A DNA stretch of 64,000 bases, from the NCBI GenBank assembly GCA_963806635.1, contig CAWDZA010000021.1, positions 1-64,000 on the forward strand. The letters are read 5' to 3'. Both the position numbers and the translations under genes were made by a program. Positions 52,296 through 61,468 of this stretch are shown piece by piece. Below the pieces are notes generated by a model that saw only the letters and a program-made list of their open reading frames with translations, was not told where the DNA came from and did not search any database. Every line of letters starts with the position of its first letter. The first letter of the stretch is position 1. Source of the DNA: CAVVEQ01 sp963806635 (GTDB lineage: Bacteria; Chloroflexota; Anaerolineae; Anaerolineales; Anaerolineaceae).

Positions 52296-52323
52296 CCCTG
52301 CCCCTTGATATCAAGGGGCAGGG
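52296..52323. terminator. Perfect 28-bp palindrome between binding-protein and permease genes
   Basis: CCCTGCCCCTTGAT followed directly by its reverse complement. It lies 20 bases after the binding-protein stop and before the first permease. No T-run follows on the minus strand. Such hairpins after ABC binding-protein genes keep that part of the message abundant while lowering permease output. Confidence 0.65.
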
Positions 52324-52343
52324 TGAAAAATCGAAAGTGCAGG

Positions 52344-53627
52344 TTATTTATTCTTTGCCAGAACTTCATCCGCCTGGGGGACGATCTGGTTCAGGGTTTC
52401 ATCCAATCCCGCTTCACCGCGCCAGACGGCGCCCATCCCATCGCCGATCACCGCCGCCCACTCATCGTAACCTTTGAAGACAGGTTTCATACGCGAGAAT
52501 GCCAGGGAATCAAGGAAAACCTGCTGGTTAAGTTTGGAGTTCTTCTGCTCCAGGAATACCGGGCTCTCCGCCACAGACTTCAGCACCGGGATGGCGAAAC
52601 CAAGCTCGGTTAAGCGTTTCTGGCCCGGTTCGCTCATGACGAACTTGATGAATTCGAAGGCTGCCTCCTGGTTCTTGCTGGCATTGGCCACCACGAACCC
52701 GGCGCTGTTCACGCTTGTGGCGTGCCCGGCATCCCCTGCCGGCATCGGAGCGGCATCATAGGCAAAACCTGCCCCATCATAACCAGGAACCGCCCAGTGC
52801 CCCAGGGGTGTCATCGCGGCGATCTTGGCCTGGAAGAGATCTAGCCCATATTGACCGATCGTGTTGGCATCCGGTGATGATTTATCTACAAAGACCATAT
52901 CGTATAGCGTCTGCCAACCTTTGCGGGAAGCAGGCTCGCCGACCAGGGTCTTGGTGTGATCCGCGCTAATGATATCCCCACCCTGCGACCATAAAGCTTC
53001 GCTCCACCCGGGTTCCATATCCCACTGATCGAAGACGAAGCCGTATTGCTCGATCTTGCCGTCGCCATTGGTATCCAGGGTAAGCTTCTTGGCGGCTGCC
53101 CGCAGGTCGTCCCAAGTCCAATCCGCGGTGGGGTATGAGACCCCGGCAGCGTCGAACATGTCCTTGTTATAAAAGAGCACGATGGTCTGGAAATCACGCG
53201 GCAACCCGTAATACCCTTCTGCGGTCTTGTAGGCTTCCAGCGTCTGCGGGTATACATCCTTCAGCATGTCCGGATTCTTGTCGATGTAGGGTTGAAGATT
53301 GGCAAGAACGCCACGCGTCTGGTAATCCAGGAAAAGCGGCGCGTCCATGGCGAAAACATCCGGAGGGGTGTTGGCTGCCAACTGGGTCTTGAGTTTATCC
53401 CAATACGCATCCCAATCGGATACTTCTACATTCACCTTGATGCTCGGGTTGGCGGCTTCGAAATCGGAAACGATCTGCTTCCAGACCGCCAGTTCCTCCG
53501 GCGCGCCCCAGGCGCTGAAGGTGATGGTCACCGGTTCCGTGCCGCCGGTCCCGGCAGGTTTGGCACCGCCGCAGGCTGAAAGCAGCAGGATCGTGACCAT
53601 TGCAACAGAAAACATCAACTTTTTCAT
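52344..53627 (-). CDS. Carbohydrate ABC transporter substrate-binding lipoprotein
   Basis: 427 residues. Lipoprotein signal MKKLMFSVAMVTILLLSACGG (lipobox LSAC), then the SBP_bac_1 fold: VTITFSAWGAPEELAVWKQIVSDFEAANPSIKVNVE, DVFAMDAPLFLDYQTRGVLANLQPYI, YYGLPRDFQTIVLFYNKDMFDAAGV and PTADWTWDDLRAAAKKLT. It binds sugars outside the membrane for the two permeases that follow. First of the transport genes, 12 bases after the SIS gene on the same strand. Confidence 0.92.
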   Translation of the reverse strand: MKKLMFSVAMVTILLLSACGGAKPAGTGGTEPVTITFSAWGAPEELAVWKQIVSDFEAANPSIKVNVEVSDWDAYWDKLKTQLAANTPPDVFAMDAPLFLDYQTRGVLANLQPYIDKNPDMLKDVYPQTLEAYKTAEGYYGLPRDFQTIVLFYNKDMFDAAGVSYPTADWTWDDLRAAAKKLTLDTNGDGKIEQYGFVFDQWDMEPGWSEALWSQGGDIISADHTKTLVGEPASRKGWQTLYDMVFVDKSSPDANTIGQYGLDLFQAKIAAMTPLGHWAVPGYDGAGFAYDAAPMPAGDAGHATSVNSAGFVVANASKNQEAAFEFIKFVMSEPGQKRLTELGFAIPVLKSVAESPVFLEQKNSKLNQQVFLDSLAFSRMKPVFKGYDEWAAVIGDGMGAVWRGEAGLDETLNQIVPQADEVLAKNK

Positions 53628-53639
53628 CTTCTTCCTCCT

Positions 53640-54662
53640 TTAAAGTTTGACCACCGGATCCAGATTCGTGGGAAGATCCGGGTTTAACCCTTTGGAAATG
53701 GAACGGTGAAACGCAATGGATTGAGCGAAGGGCAGAAATAGGGTATCCCGGAATGGGTCTGGGATTCCCGATCGGTATTCGATCTCTGCCTGTTCTTCAC
53801 CAACGCCAAACACCCTGCCCCCCAGCGCACTCATTTCATTCAGTACCGCCCGCTCCCGGGTGCCGTTTGCATCAGAAAGCAACCCGATCACACGCGCCGT
53901 TTCGGTGACCATGCTCTTGGGTCCGTGGCGGAACTCCAGCGTGTGGAACGGCTCGCTGTGGGTCAGGCTCATCTCTTTCATTTTTAGACTGGCCTCACAC
54001 GCCAGGCCGTAGCGGCTGCCTGTTCCCAACCAGTAGAACCGGTCAGCAGTCAGGTCACGCCCCAGGTCTTCGGCTAGCGTTGCATACCGTGTCAGGATAT
54101 CCTGCCCCCGTTCCGGCAGCCGCGCCAGGTGCCCGGTGAGCTCGCCGCGACCCGACCAGTGCACCGCGAGCCCCAGCGTTCCGATTAACAGGGTGGAGAA
54201 TGCGCGTGTCTGGGCCACCGAGCGTTCCTGAGCTGAATCCAGGACGATGTTCAGCTCGCCCATCGTTGCCAGCGGTTGGTCCCCGTAGCAGGAGAAGGTG
54301 AGCAGCTTCCCGCGTTTATCCTCCAGGAATGCCCGGCAGGCATTCAGCGTTTCGGTGGTCTCTCCTGAGCGCGAAACGGCAACCAGAGTGACTTTTCCCT
54401 GCGGGTAAGCTGAGGCTGGATTGAGCCAGAGCTCCGACGCAGGCATCGCCCGGCAGGAGAGCCCGGTGAATGCCTGGGTTACTGCGGCAGCGGAAAGCGC
54501 AAGGTAATAGGTGGAGCCGCAGCCGGTGAAGATCACTTCTCCACCTTCTGGTCTATTGGAGGCGGAATCGAGGGAGTAATCGTGCAGCTTCTTTAGCGCA
54601 GCATCCCATGCTTCCGGCTGGGATTGGATTTCCTGCCATGTATAAGTTTGTTTCCAGTCCAT
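53640..54662 (-). CDS. SIS-domain sugar isomerase/deaminase (AgaS/NagB-II/GlmS-C-like)
   Basis: 340 residues with two SIS domains as in the isomerase half of GlmS. First: GEVIFTGCGSTYYLALSAAAVTQ, LVAVSRSGETTETLNACR. Second: RFYWLGTGSRYGLACEASLKMKEMSLTHSEPFHTLEFRHGPKSMV, where EASLKMKE and EFRHGPK hold the catalytic Glu/Lys/His set. The glutaminase half is absent, so it is more likely a galactosamine- or glucosamine-6-phosphate deaminase/isomerase. It fits a pathway with GatZ and PfkB for galactosamine or galactose derivatives. Confidence 0.85.
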   Translation of the reverse strand: MDWKQTYTWQEIQSQPEAWDAALKKLHDYSLDSASNRPEGGEVIFTGCGSTYYLALSAAAVTQAFTGLSCRAMPASELWLNPASAYPQGKVTLVAVSRSGETTETLNACRAFLEDKRGKLLTFSCYGDQPLATMGELNIVLDSAQERSVAQTRAFSTLLIGTLGLAVHWSGRGELTGHLARLPERGQDILTRYATLAEDLGRDLTADRFYWLGTGSRYGLACEASLKMKEMSLTHSEPFHTLEFRHGPKSMVTETARVIGLLSDANGTRERAVLNEMSALGGRVFGVGEEQAEIEYRSGIPDPFRDTLFLPFAQSIAFHRSISKGLNPDLPTNLDPVVKL

Positions 54663-54686
54663 CGTTTTTCCTTTTCGTTGTTTGCG

Positions 54687-55724
54687 TTAGCGCGGGTTCC
54701 CCAGCACCCGGGCGGCATTTTCAAAATAAACCTTTTTGAGCACATCCTCTGGCAGGTTGATCCCGTAGGCATACCAGCGCCCCTGCCCCGGGACAGGCAT
54801 TACGCTGTAATTGAAATACTCGTCATCTGTCTCCAGGAAGCGATAGATGAGCTTGTAAGCCTCCGGGTAGGGACCCATATCCGAGCCAAAGAGAATACGG
54901 TCAGCGTATTTAAGGAAGAATTTTCGCGCGGTGACCGGCTGCCTGCCCAGCTCGCCGATCCGCCCGGAGATATCTATGAAGAAGTTCGGGCAACGATCCA
55001 GCAGAGCACCAACCCAGGCGAGGTTCTCGGCGTAGCAGCCTACGTGCGCCCCGATGAAAGTTGTTTTGGGGTGCTGGGTGACCAGGTTCGCCAATCCATC
55101 CAGGATGTGCATGAAGGGTGGGTAAGGCGGGCTGGTGAATGCCCAGTCGGGATGCGCGCCCAACTCCTCCCAACGCTCGTTGGTCTCATCGATTGGTTCG
55201 AAGAAAGCCACCGGATCCGCCACATGGATCAGCACCGGCAGCATCAGCTCGCCGGCGGTCTCCCAGATGGGTGCCAGGCGGGCGTCATCCACGTCCACCA
55301 GCTTCCCGACGTGATCTTTGACATGCAATCCAAACGGTTTCCAGATCTTCAATCCCTCCGCGCCGCGTTCTTTCTGCGCGCGAAGCCTGCCGGCTGCCCA
55401 CTCGGGGAAGGCATCGCCCATCTCCACCCATTTGGACCAATCCACACCACCGAAGACCTGGAAACGCTCCGGTGCTTTCTCTTTAAAAAGTTTTAAATGG
55501 GAATCTAGCAGGTCCTCGCCCCAACCACCGTCGAGATCGATATACCGCACGATCCCGGCTTCATCCAGCAGGCCGATCAGCTCCTCGAAGGGCTGATCCT
55601 CCCAGCCGCCACCGAAATCTTCACCGAGGTGGTTGTGCGCGTCTATGGCGGGGTAACGCGGTTTGAGGATATCCGTTTGCGGCACCACCAGTTTCGATTG
55701 AGGGATGTAATTCTCGAGTTCCAT
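54687..55724 (-). CDS. Amidohydrolase-family (amidohydrolase_2) metal-dependent hydrolase
   Basis: 345 residues. TIM-barrel amidohydrolase marks: PAIDAHNHLGEDF (metal H-x-H), LPVLIHVADPVAFFEP (His), FIGAHVGCYAENL (His) and ILFGSDMGPYPEAY (Asp). This group includes decarboxylases and lactonases of the ACMSD/2-pyrone-dicarboxylate type. In a sugar operon a sugar lactonase-like role is possible, but the substrate is unknown. It lies 24 bases upstream of the SIS gene and five bases after the DeoR gene, in one operon. Confidence 0.85.
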   Translation of the reverse strand: MELENYIPQSKLVVPQTDILKPRYPAIDAHNHLGEDFGGGWEDQPFEELIGLLDEAGIVRYIDLDGGWGEDLLDSHLKLFKEKAPERFQVFGGVDWSKWVEMGDAFPEWAAGRLRAQKERGAEGLKIWKPFGLHVKDHVGKLVDVDDARLAPIWETAGELMLPVLIHVADPVAFFEPIDETNERWEELGAHPDWAFTSPPYPPFMHILDGLANLVTQHPKTTFIGAHVGCYAENLAWVGALLDRCPNFFIDISGRIGELGRQPVTARKFFLKYADRILFGSDMGPYPEAYKLIYRFLETDDEYFNYSVMPVPGQGRWYAYGINLPEDVLKKVYFENAARVLGNPR

Positions 55725-55728
55725 GCGG

Positions 55729-56502
55729 TTATGCCAGGATCACACGGATGCCTGCCTTGCGGGCAGTCTTTAGGAAATCTGCCGGGGTTTCTGCGTCCGT
55801 CACGATGGTATGGATCGCGGAGAGAGGCGCGAGCAGCACGGTGGCTTCCCGACCAAATTTGGAATGATCAGCCACAATGATCACCTCCCTTCCGGCGCGC
55901 AGGATCGCACGGTCGGTGAGGGTCTCGGGCAGGTACTCATGGGTCAGCCCATGCTCCAGGCTGATGGCGCGCGTGCCGATGATGACCTTATCCGCCCGCA
56001 CCTCCGCCAGGGATTGTTCGGTGATGTGCCCGATGAAAGAAAGTTCACTCTCCCGCAGCATCCCGCCCAGGCAGACAAGGCTGATGCCTTCCTGCCCCGC
56101 CAGGGCGTTGATGACCGGCAGCGAGTTAGTGATCACGGTCAGTTTTTGCCTGCCGCGCAGCGCCCGGGCCGCTTCCAGTACTGTTGAACCGGAGCCAAGA
56201 AAGACAGTCTCGCCGTCCTGCACCAGGGCAGCTGCCGCGCGTCCGATGCTCATCTTCTCGCTCAACTGCTCATCCTGGCGCTGCAGGATGGGCAGCTCGG
56301 GCGGCGTGCCTGCCGGCAGGATCGCCCCGCCGTGCACGCGCTGTACCTTGCCGGATCGCGCCAGGGTATCCAAATCCCGCCGGGCGGTTGCTTCCGAGAC
56401 AGCGAACTGGGCGCAGATCTCCCCCGTGCTGATGCGCTGCCCGCGAAAAAGGATCTGCAGGATCTCGTTCTGGCGCTCCTGGCTGGAGATGGGGGTATTC
56501 AT
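55729..56502 (-). CDS. DeoR-family transcriptional repressor
   Basis: 257 residues. N-terminal DeoR helix-turn-helix: RQNEILQILFRGQRISTGEICAQFAVSEATARRDLDTLARSGKVQRVHGGA. The C-terminal DeoRC sensor domain has VFLGSGSTVLEAARAL, TVITNSLPVINAL and REVIIVADHSKFGREA, the phosphosugar-binding type. It heads the galactoside operon (55729 to 46959) and almost certainly represses it, with a tagatose- or galactosamine-phosphate as likely inducer. Palindromes upstream (56506-56559) are the probable operator. Confidence 0.92.
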   Translation of the reverse strand: MNTPISSQERQNEILQILFRGQRISTGEICAQFAVSEATARRDLDTLARSGKVQRVHGGAILPAGTPPELPILQRQDEQLSEKMSIGRAAAALVQDGETVFLGSGSTVLEAARALRGRQKLTVITNSLPVINALAGQEGISLVCLGGMLRESELSFIGHITEQSLAEVRADKVIIGTRAISLEHGLTHEYLPETLTDRAILRAGREVIIVADHSKFGREATVLLAPLSAIHTIVTDAETPADFLKTARKAGIRVILA

Positions 56503-56505
56503 TCT

Positions 56506-56559
56506 AAACGCTCATAAACCATCATTATTATGATGATTATTGCACGTTCTTGAGCGTTT
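56506..56559. promoter_or_regulatory. Candidate DeoR operator: nested inverted repeats
   Basis: AAACGCTCA (56506-56514) and its exact reverse complement TGAGCGTTT (56551-56559) flank a second pair, CATCAT-tatt-ATGATG (56520-56535). It is immediately upstream of the deoR start codon in an AT-rich stretch. Confidence 0.6.
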
Positions 56560-56577
56560 TACAAGAGGGAGAAAAGG

Positions 56578-56625
56578 GTTGATTTGTTGAAAAGTTGAAT
56601 GGTTGATTGGTTGAATTGTTGAAGC
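56578..56625. repeat. Octamer tandem repeat GTTGAnnn x6
   Basis: Six consecutive 8-mers all beginning GTTGA: GTTGATTT, GTTGAAAA, GTTGAATG, GTTGATTG, GTTGAATT, GTTGAAGC. It lies in the gap between the deoR operator and the thioesterase gene. No coding or regulatory role is visible. Confidence 0.8.
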
Positions 56626-56743
56626 TGAAGAGGAGCTGAGCTCAATTCATTATTTCTCAATGGATTGATTTGTTGGGGTGTATTTGGTTAACATCCAAAC
56701 CCTACCGTCCCCACGAAATATTTAAAGCTTTGGTTTTTCTATT

Positions 56744-56770
56744 TTCGTGTATTTCGTGTGATTCGTGGTT
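56744..56770. repeat. Nonamer tandem repeat TTCGTGnnn x3
   Basis: TTCGTGTAT, TTCGTGTGA, TTCGTGGTT in direct succession, just past the 3' end of the thioesterase gene. Such TTCGTG strings recur in intergenic DNA of diverse bacteria. Function unknown. Confidence 0.6.
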
Positions 56771-56798
56771 CATTTTTTCCCCCTTCGAACCGAATGGC

Positions 56799-57563
56799 TC
56801 AAGCAGATATCTCTTTCCAGCTAAGCGCTGCCTCGAATGCCCTCTCCCCGGTGCTCAGGTTCTCCCCGGCGATCATCCAAGTTTCCGGGATCGCGCCATC
56901 CTGCCTCGCCGCGCGGATCGAAACCTGCTCCCCGGGCAGGATCTCGCGTACGAAGTTGAGCCGGAGCTGCGAAACCTGCTTCTCACGGTAAGTCTCCAGG
57001 GGGAAACAGTCGAAGATCCAGTCCACGTAGCGTGCCGAGGTGGCGTGACCGAGGATATCCACAATGCCATACGTGACCGGCGCAACGAACGCCTCCGGCA
57101 TCCCCTCCGGCGCGTTGAGCTTCTCCAGCGTTTCGGTCAACGCGTTCTGCCCCTCGGGGTCGGGCAGGGTCACTTTCATCGAGCTGGCTGGCAGGATGCG
57201 CCGTGAGCCCGTATCGATGAGCAGCCAGGCAAAGGAAGCCGCGAGCACCCTCTGCCCCGCCTTATCCTTCATTTCGAAATCGCGCAGGAAGAAGAGCTTC
57301 TGCTGGATGCCCTTGATCCACGTGCGGGTGCATACCTCCTCCCCGATCCCAGGGCGGCGGTAGAAATGCACGTTCAACCGCGAGAGCACCCAGACGATAC
57401 GCTGCTGCACCAGGTCTTCGTAGCTGTAACCCAGGATGGCGGCATGGCGCGAGGCCGTATCGATCAGGTGCTCCAGCATGCGGGAGGGGCGCCACAAGCC
57501 CAGGAAATCCACATTCTGGGTTTCGACGGATGCCTGCACGGTGAGGAAGGCTGTTTTTTCCAT
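56799..57563 (-). CDS. Acyl-ACP thioesterase (double hotdog)
   Basis: About 254 residues. An N-terminal hotdog (VQASVETQNVDFLGLWRPSRMLEHLIDTASRHAAILGY, then LSRLNVHFYRRPGIGEEVCTRTWIKG) and a C-terminal one (VDILGHATSARYVDWIFDCFPLETYREKQVSQLRLNFVREILPGEQV) match the bacterial FatA/FatB-like acyl-ACP thioesterase family. The Asn/His of GHATSARYVDW is the usual catalytic site. It frees fatty acids from acyl carrier protein. The ATG at 57563 has GGAGAAG four bases upstream. Divergent from the metallophosphoesterase gene. Confidence 0.88.
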   Translation of the reverse strand: MEKTAFLTVQASVETQNVDFLGLWRPSRMLEHLIDTASRHAAILGYSYEDLVQQRIVWVLSRLNVHFYRRPGIGEEVCTRTWIKGIQQKLFFLRDFEMKDKAGQRVLAASFAWLLIDTGSRRILPASSMKVTLPDPEGQNALTETLEKLNAPEGMPEAFVAPVTYGIVDILGHATSARYVDWIFDCFPLETYREKQVSQLRLNFVREILPGEQVSIRAARQDGAIPETWMIAGENLSTGERAFEAALSWKEISA

Positions 57564-57638
57564 GTTCTTCTCCAACATAACGGGCTTGATTGTATCCGTG
57601 TTTTGGAGGATTGTGGTATTCTCAACCAAGGAAATCTA

Positions 57639-58499
57639 ATGAGCGGATCCAAAGAACCCAACGAAAAGAACTTCCACCTGCGCAGACAGGTGCAGCTATT
57701 CACCGCGCGCTTCCTCGAAGACGTGCGCGGGGATGGTTTCAACCCGAAAGCCTTCGATACCGTCACCCTAAACGTGAATATCCGCGGGCTGGACCCGGCT
57801 TTCGACGGTTACCGGGTGGCGGTCATCGCCGACCTGCACCTGGGGCAGTGGCTCACCCCTGCGCGTCTGGCGGGTGTGGTGGGCATGGTCAATGACCTCA
57901 AACCCGACCTGATCGCCATCCCCGGCGACCTGGTCTCCTACGACCTGGAGCGCTTCGCCGCGCCGCTCGCTGAAAACTTGAAAGCCCTGAATGCAAAAGA
58001 CGGCGTGGTGGTCTCGCTTGGCAACCATGATCACTGGGCGGGAGCCAGCAAGGTACGGCAGGTGCTTAAAGATGCCGGGGTCACCGATCTTGCCAATGAC
58101 GCCGTGCCGATCAGGAAAGGGAAAGCGGAATTATGGGTCTCGGGGGTGGATTCGGTCAAGGTGCACGCCGACAGGCTGGATCAGGTGCTGGCGAAGATCC
58201 CACCCGGTTCAACCCCCGGCATCCTGCTGGTGCATGAGCCGGATTTCGCCGACACAGCCGCGGCGACGGGCAAATTCGCCCTGCAGCTTTCCGGGCACTC
58301 GCACGGCGGGCAGGTGGCCCTACCCTTCATCGGGGTGCCCATCCGTGGGAATTATTTCAAGAATTATTACTCCGGCACCTACCAGGTGAAGGATATGGTC
58401 CTGCATGTTAACCGCGGGTTGGGGGTTAATTTGGTGTGGCTGCGTTGGAATTGCCGGCCAGAGATAACAGTAGATCACATTGAGAACCGCATAAATTAA
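57639..58499 (+). CDS. Calcineurin-like metallophosphoesterase (YkuE/YaeI type)
   Basis: About 286 residues. The five metal motifs are in order: VIADLHLGQW (D-x-H), AIPGDLVSY (GD), VVSLGNHDHWAGA (GNHD), LLVHEPDFAD (H) and QLSGHSHGGQVALP (GHSH). Close in layout to YkuE/YaeI lipid pyrophosphatases, though the usual leader is reduced to a basic N-terminus with no clear membrane helix. The ATG at 57639 is preceded by AAGGAAA. The C-terminus GLGVNLVWLRWNCRPEITV also matches the family (RG-x-G-x-x-x-x-R-x-x-x-x-PE). Confidence 0.88.
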   Translation: MSGSKEPNEKNFHLRRQVQLFTARFLEDVRGDGFNPKAFDTVTLNVNIRGLDPAFDGYRVAVIADLHLGQWLTPARLAGVVGMVNDLKPDLIAIPGDLVSYDLERFAAPLAENLKALNAKDGVVVSLGNHDHWAGASKVRQVLKDAGVTDLANDAVPIRKGKAELWVSGVDSVKVHADRLDQVLAKIPPGSTPGILLVHEPDFADTAAATGKFALQLSGHSHGGQVALPFIGVPIRGNYFKNYYSGTYQVKDMVLHVNRGLGVNLVWLRWNCRPEITVDHIENRIN

Positions 58500-58519
58500 T
58501 TCAAGACGAATACTACTCG

Positions 58520-58550
58520 AATATTCTACGCATTCTCTTGAGAATATTTT
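58520..58550 (+). terminator. Weak AT-rich hairpin after the metallophosphoesterase gene
   Basis: AATATTCT, 13-base loop, AGAATATT, then TT. It is 20 bases after the stop codon. The low stem stability makes it a weak candidate. Confidence 0.35.
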
Positions 58551-58663
58551 GTCGATGGTATGCGTCTGCAAGCTTCATTTTCTTCCAGCCATGATTAAAC
58601 GCGCCTCACTAATTCAACCTGTTAACATATATGATTTTCAGGTACACATTTCGGCGTTCATCA

Positions 58664-59220
58664 ATGAATAGGAAATATCGTCGCCCTCCTGAGAGGTATC
58701 AATGCCGGCACCCTGCGCCGCGTGGAGATGGGAACACTCAGGCAGCTTTTTGAGAGGCTGGGGTATACACAGGTTTCCTCCTACCTTAACTCCGGGAATA
58801 TTCTATTTGAAGCCGGGCAGGATGCTGCAGAGATCCGCAGGAAGGTGGAAACCAGCCTGAGGGAGGAGTTAGGGTTTGAGATCCCCACTCTGATCAAGTC
58901 GGATATGGAAATTGCGAAACATCGTAAACGCCATCCCGGCAGCCTGGCAGAACGATTCCGAACAAAGAACGGATGTGGCTTTTCTCTTCCCGGAGATTGA
59001 TACTGAAAAGATCCTCTCTGATCTGCCGGTGAAACTGGATTTTATCAATCTACGCTACGTGCCGGGAGCTGTCATCTGGAATCTCGACCGGAAAAACCTA
59101 TATAAAAGCCACCTCAGCAAGATCATCTCCCATCCGCATTACCAGTTGATGACCGTGCGGAATGTGAACACTGCCAGGTACCTCGCCGGGGTGAACCAGG
59201 GTATGAAAACCCCTAAATAG
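58664..59220 (+). CDS. DUF1697 family protein, frameshifted
   Basis: The DUF1697 family core is clear: IVALLRGINAGTLRRVEMGTLRQLFERLGYTQVSSYLNSGNILFEAG. The start is broken: ATG at 58664 reads MNRK and would join VALLRGIN only if two bases were restored near 58677. A second break at about 58910-58915 switches to IVNAIPAAWQNDSEQRTDVAFLFPEID, then INLRYVPGAVIWNLDRKNLYKSHLSKI and RNVNTARYL, the usual family end. Repaired length is about 185 residues, normal. Function of the family is unknown. Confidence 0.75.
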
Positions 59221-59321
59221 CTTTCAGTTTTCACGCCAAACAATCCACCACCAGGGAGACCGGCGAAAAACTACCGCTGATATAATGGTTTTTTGATAAA
59301 TGGTCATTTCCGGACGGAAAA

Positions 59322-61377
59322 ATGCAGAAGATCAAAGATCAATTCCAAAAACACGAAACACTCGTCTCCATCCTGCTCATCGCCCTGGTGACCGCCGTCA
59401 CCCACCTGGTGCACGCAGCCCAGTTCGGCATTTACCGCGATTCCTGGTTCCTCTTCACCGGCGGGCACATCGACGGCCCGGCCAAATTCTTCCAGATCTG
59501 GTCCATCGACCGGCCCGGCGTGGCGTATCTCTTCGCGGCAGCCTATTCGCTCTTTGGCGATACCCTGCTGGCCTACAACCTGGCCATCGTCAGCCTGCGC
59601 TTCCTGGGTGCCCTGGGTTTGCTCTGGGCGCTGCGGATGCTCTGGCCGCAAGCCCGCCTGCAGACCCTGCTGGTTGTACTGCTCTTCATCGTTTACCCGG
59701 GCTTCGTCCAGCTCCCCAACGCGATGGAGTATCTGCCCCACATCACCAGTTTGGCACTCTTCATCTTTTCGGTCGCCTTCATGATCAAAGCCATCCAGAC
59801 CGGGAACCGGACTGTAAAAGTCCTGCTCATCCTGGCCAGCCTGCTATTTACCGGTCTATATCTTTTCCTGATGGAGTATTACGTTGGCATGGAGGGCTTG
59901 CGCCTGGCGCTGCTCTGGCTGCTGGTGATCCGCCTCAACCCGGGCAAATCCTTCCCCCGCCGCGCCGCGGAGCTGGCGAAAAAGTACCTGCCCTTCGCCA
60001 TCGTGGTGGCTGCCTTCCTCTATTGGCGCGTGTTCATCTTTCTCAAATACGCGCTCTTCCACAGATATCGGATCGATGGCTGGTAACATTCTGTGGATTC
60101 GCCACTCCTGGGAGGACTCAGCTGGCTGACCACGCTCATTAAAGATTATTTCGAAACTGCGTTCTTCGCCTGGACGGTACCGCCTTACGCGATCATCACT
60201 AGCGCCCGCCTGCGGGACCTGCTCGCCGCAGGGTTCGCCGGGCTGCTGGTTATCGGTGCAATTGGCCTGGTCATCTGGCTGCTCCGGCAACCCCCCGAAC
60301 AGGAAAAGAGCGAAGATGGAAAAAGCCAAACGAGCTGGAGCCGGGAAGCCATTCTGATCGGCGCGGTCGCGCTGCTTATCGCACTCACCCCTGCCAGCTT
60401 CAGTGCACTGAACGTCGCCTTCGATAAAACCAATTACGACCGCTTCACCCTGCCGGGCATCATCGCGGCCTGCCTGCTGCTGGCCGGGATTATCTTCGCC
60501 ATCAAAAATGCACGGCTAAGAGCCGCGATCATCGCGCTGTTCATCACCATCGGGGTGATGACCCATTACATTAACGGTGTCAATTTCGCCAATAACTGGA
60601 AGAACACCCGCGAGACCTTCTGGCAGCTCGCCTGGCGCGCGCCATCCATCAAACCTGGAACCATGCTGCTTGGCAGCTTTTTCGGTTCAGGAGATATCGG
60701 CGGCAACGCCGTCTGGCCCGCCACCCTCATCTACTACCCGCAGCCCGGTCCCCTGCGCCTGGCCAGCGAGGTGCTCAATCCCACCATCGCCCGTTACCTG
60801 CTGGATGGGCGCTCCATCCCGCGCGATTTTCGCTCCTTTGAGATGAATATGAATTTTGGGCAGGCACTTCTGCTCGCCCGCCCGGAAACTAGCTCCTGCC
60901 TGCACGCCTTGGATGGCACCGCCCCGGATTTCACCGACGCGGATGATTTTGCCACCCTCAGTACCGCGAAATATTCTGATATCAGCCTGATAGACACACA
61001 AGCCGCAACCAGCTTCCCCTCCCGTTGCGCTGCTCGGCCCGGAACCTGCCCACGGCTGGTGCTATTACTACGAGAAAGCCTCCCTCGCCCGCCAGCGGGG
61101 GGATTGGCAGGAGGTCGTCCGCCTGGGCCGCGAGGCGGAATCCCTTGGCCTGCGTCCCGACGATTATTCCGAATGGATCCCCTTCCTGCTGGGGTATGCC
61201 TACACTGGCGATTTCGCTTCGGTGGATAGCCTGACCCCCATCCTGAAGGAAAACCTGCGCGCCAAAGATAGCGTTTGCACCAACCTGGGAGCGCAGGCGA
61301 AGGGAGAGGGGAGCGGGGAAGATCCAGGGATTACGACTGGGCGGGAATATATTCTCAAGAATCTGTGCGGGAAATGA
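59322..61377 (+). CDS. Large polytopic membrane protein (possible glycosyltransferase), interrupted by a stop and a frameshift
   Basis: About 680 residues when joined. The first ~255 residues have eight or so hydrophobic segments, with a DSWFLFTGG-HIDGPAKFFQIWSIDRPG stretch that resembles the first loop of PMT-like (GT-C) glycosyltransferases. An in-frame TAA at 60084-60086 interrupts; the same frame continues DSPLLGGLSWLTTLI through five more segments. Near 61014-61022 the frame shifts to VALLGPEPAHGWCYYYEKASLARQRGDWQEVVRLGREAE, a TPR-like tail ending at 61377. Without repair it would be two proteins. Function unknown; surface polymer assembly is a guess. Confidence 0.65.
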
Positions 61378-61439
61378 TCTTTGCATGAAACGTCTGAGGG
61401 GCAAAACCGTGCGCCTCAACCCAAAAAACATCTAATAAA

Positions 61440-61463
61440 AAATGCCCGGTTACCCGGGCATTT
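61440..61463. terminator. Bidirectional terminator
   Basis: AAATGCCCGG - TTAC - CCGGGCATTT, a perfect 10-bp stem whose ends provide short A/T runs on both strands. It lies between two convergent genes (ending at 61377 and 61469). Confidence 0.8.
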
Positions 61464-61468
61464 CACTT

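Noticed and set aside
59856..60329. Minus-strand frame of 157 codons opposite the membrane protein
   Set aside because: Charged, low-complexity translation opposite clear hydrophobic segments; a shadow.
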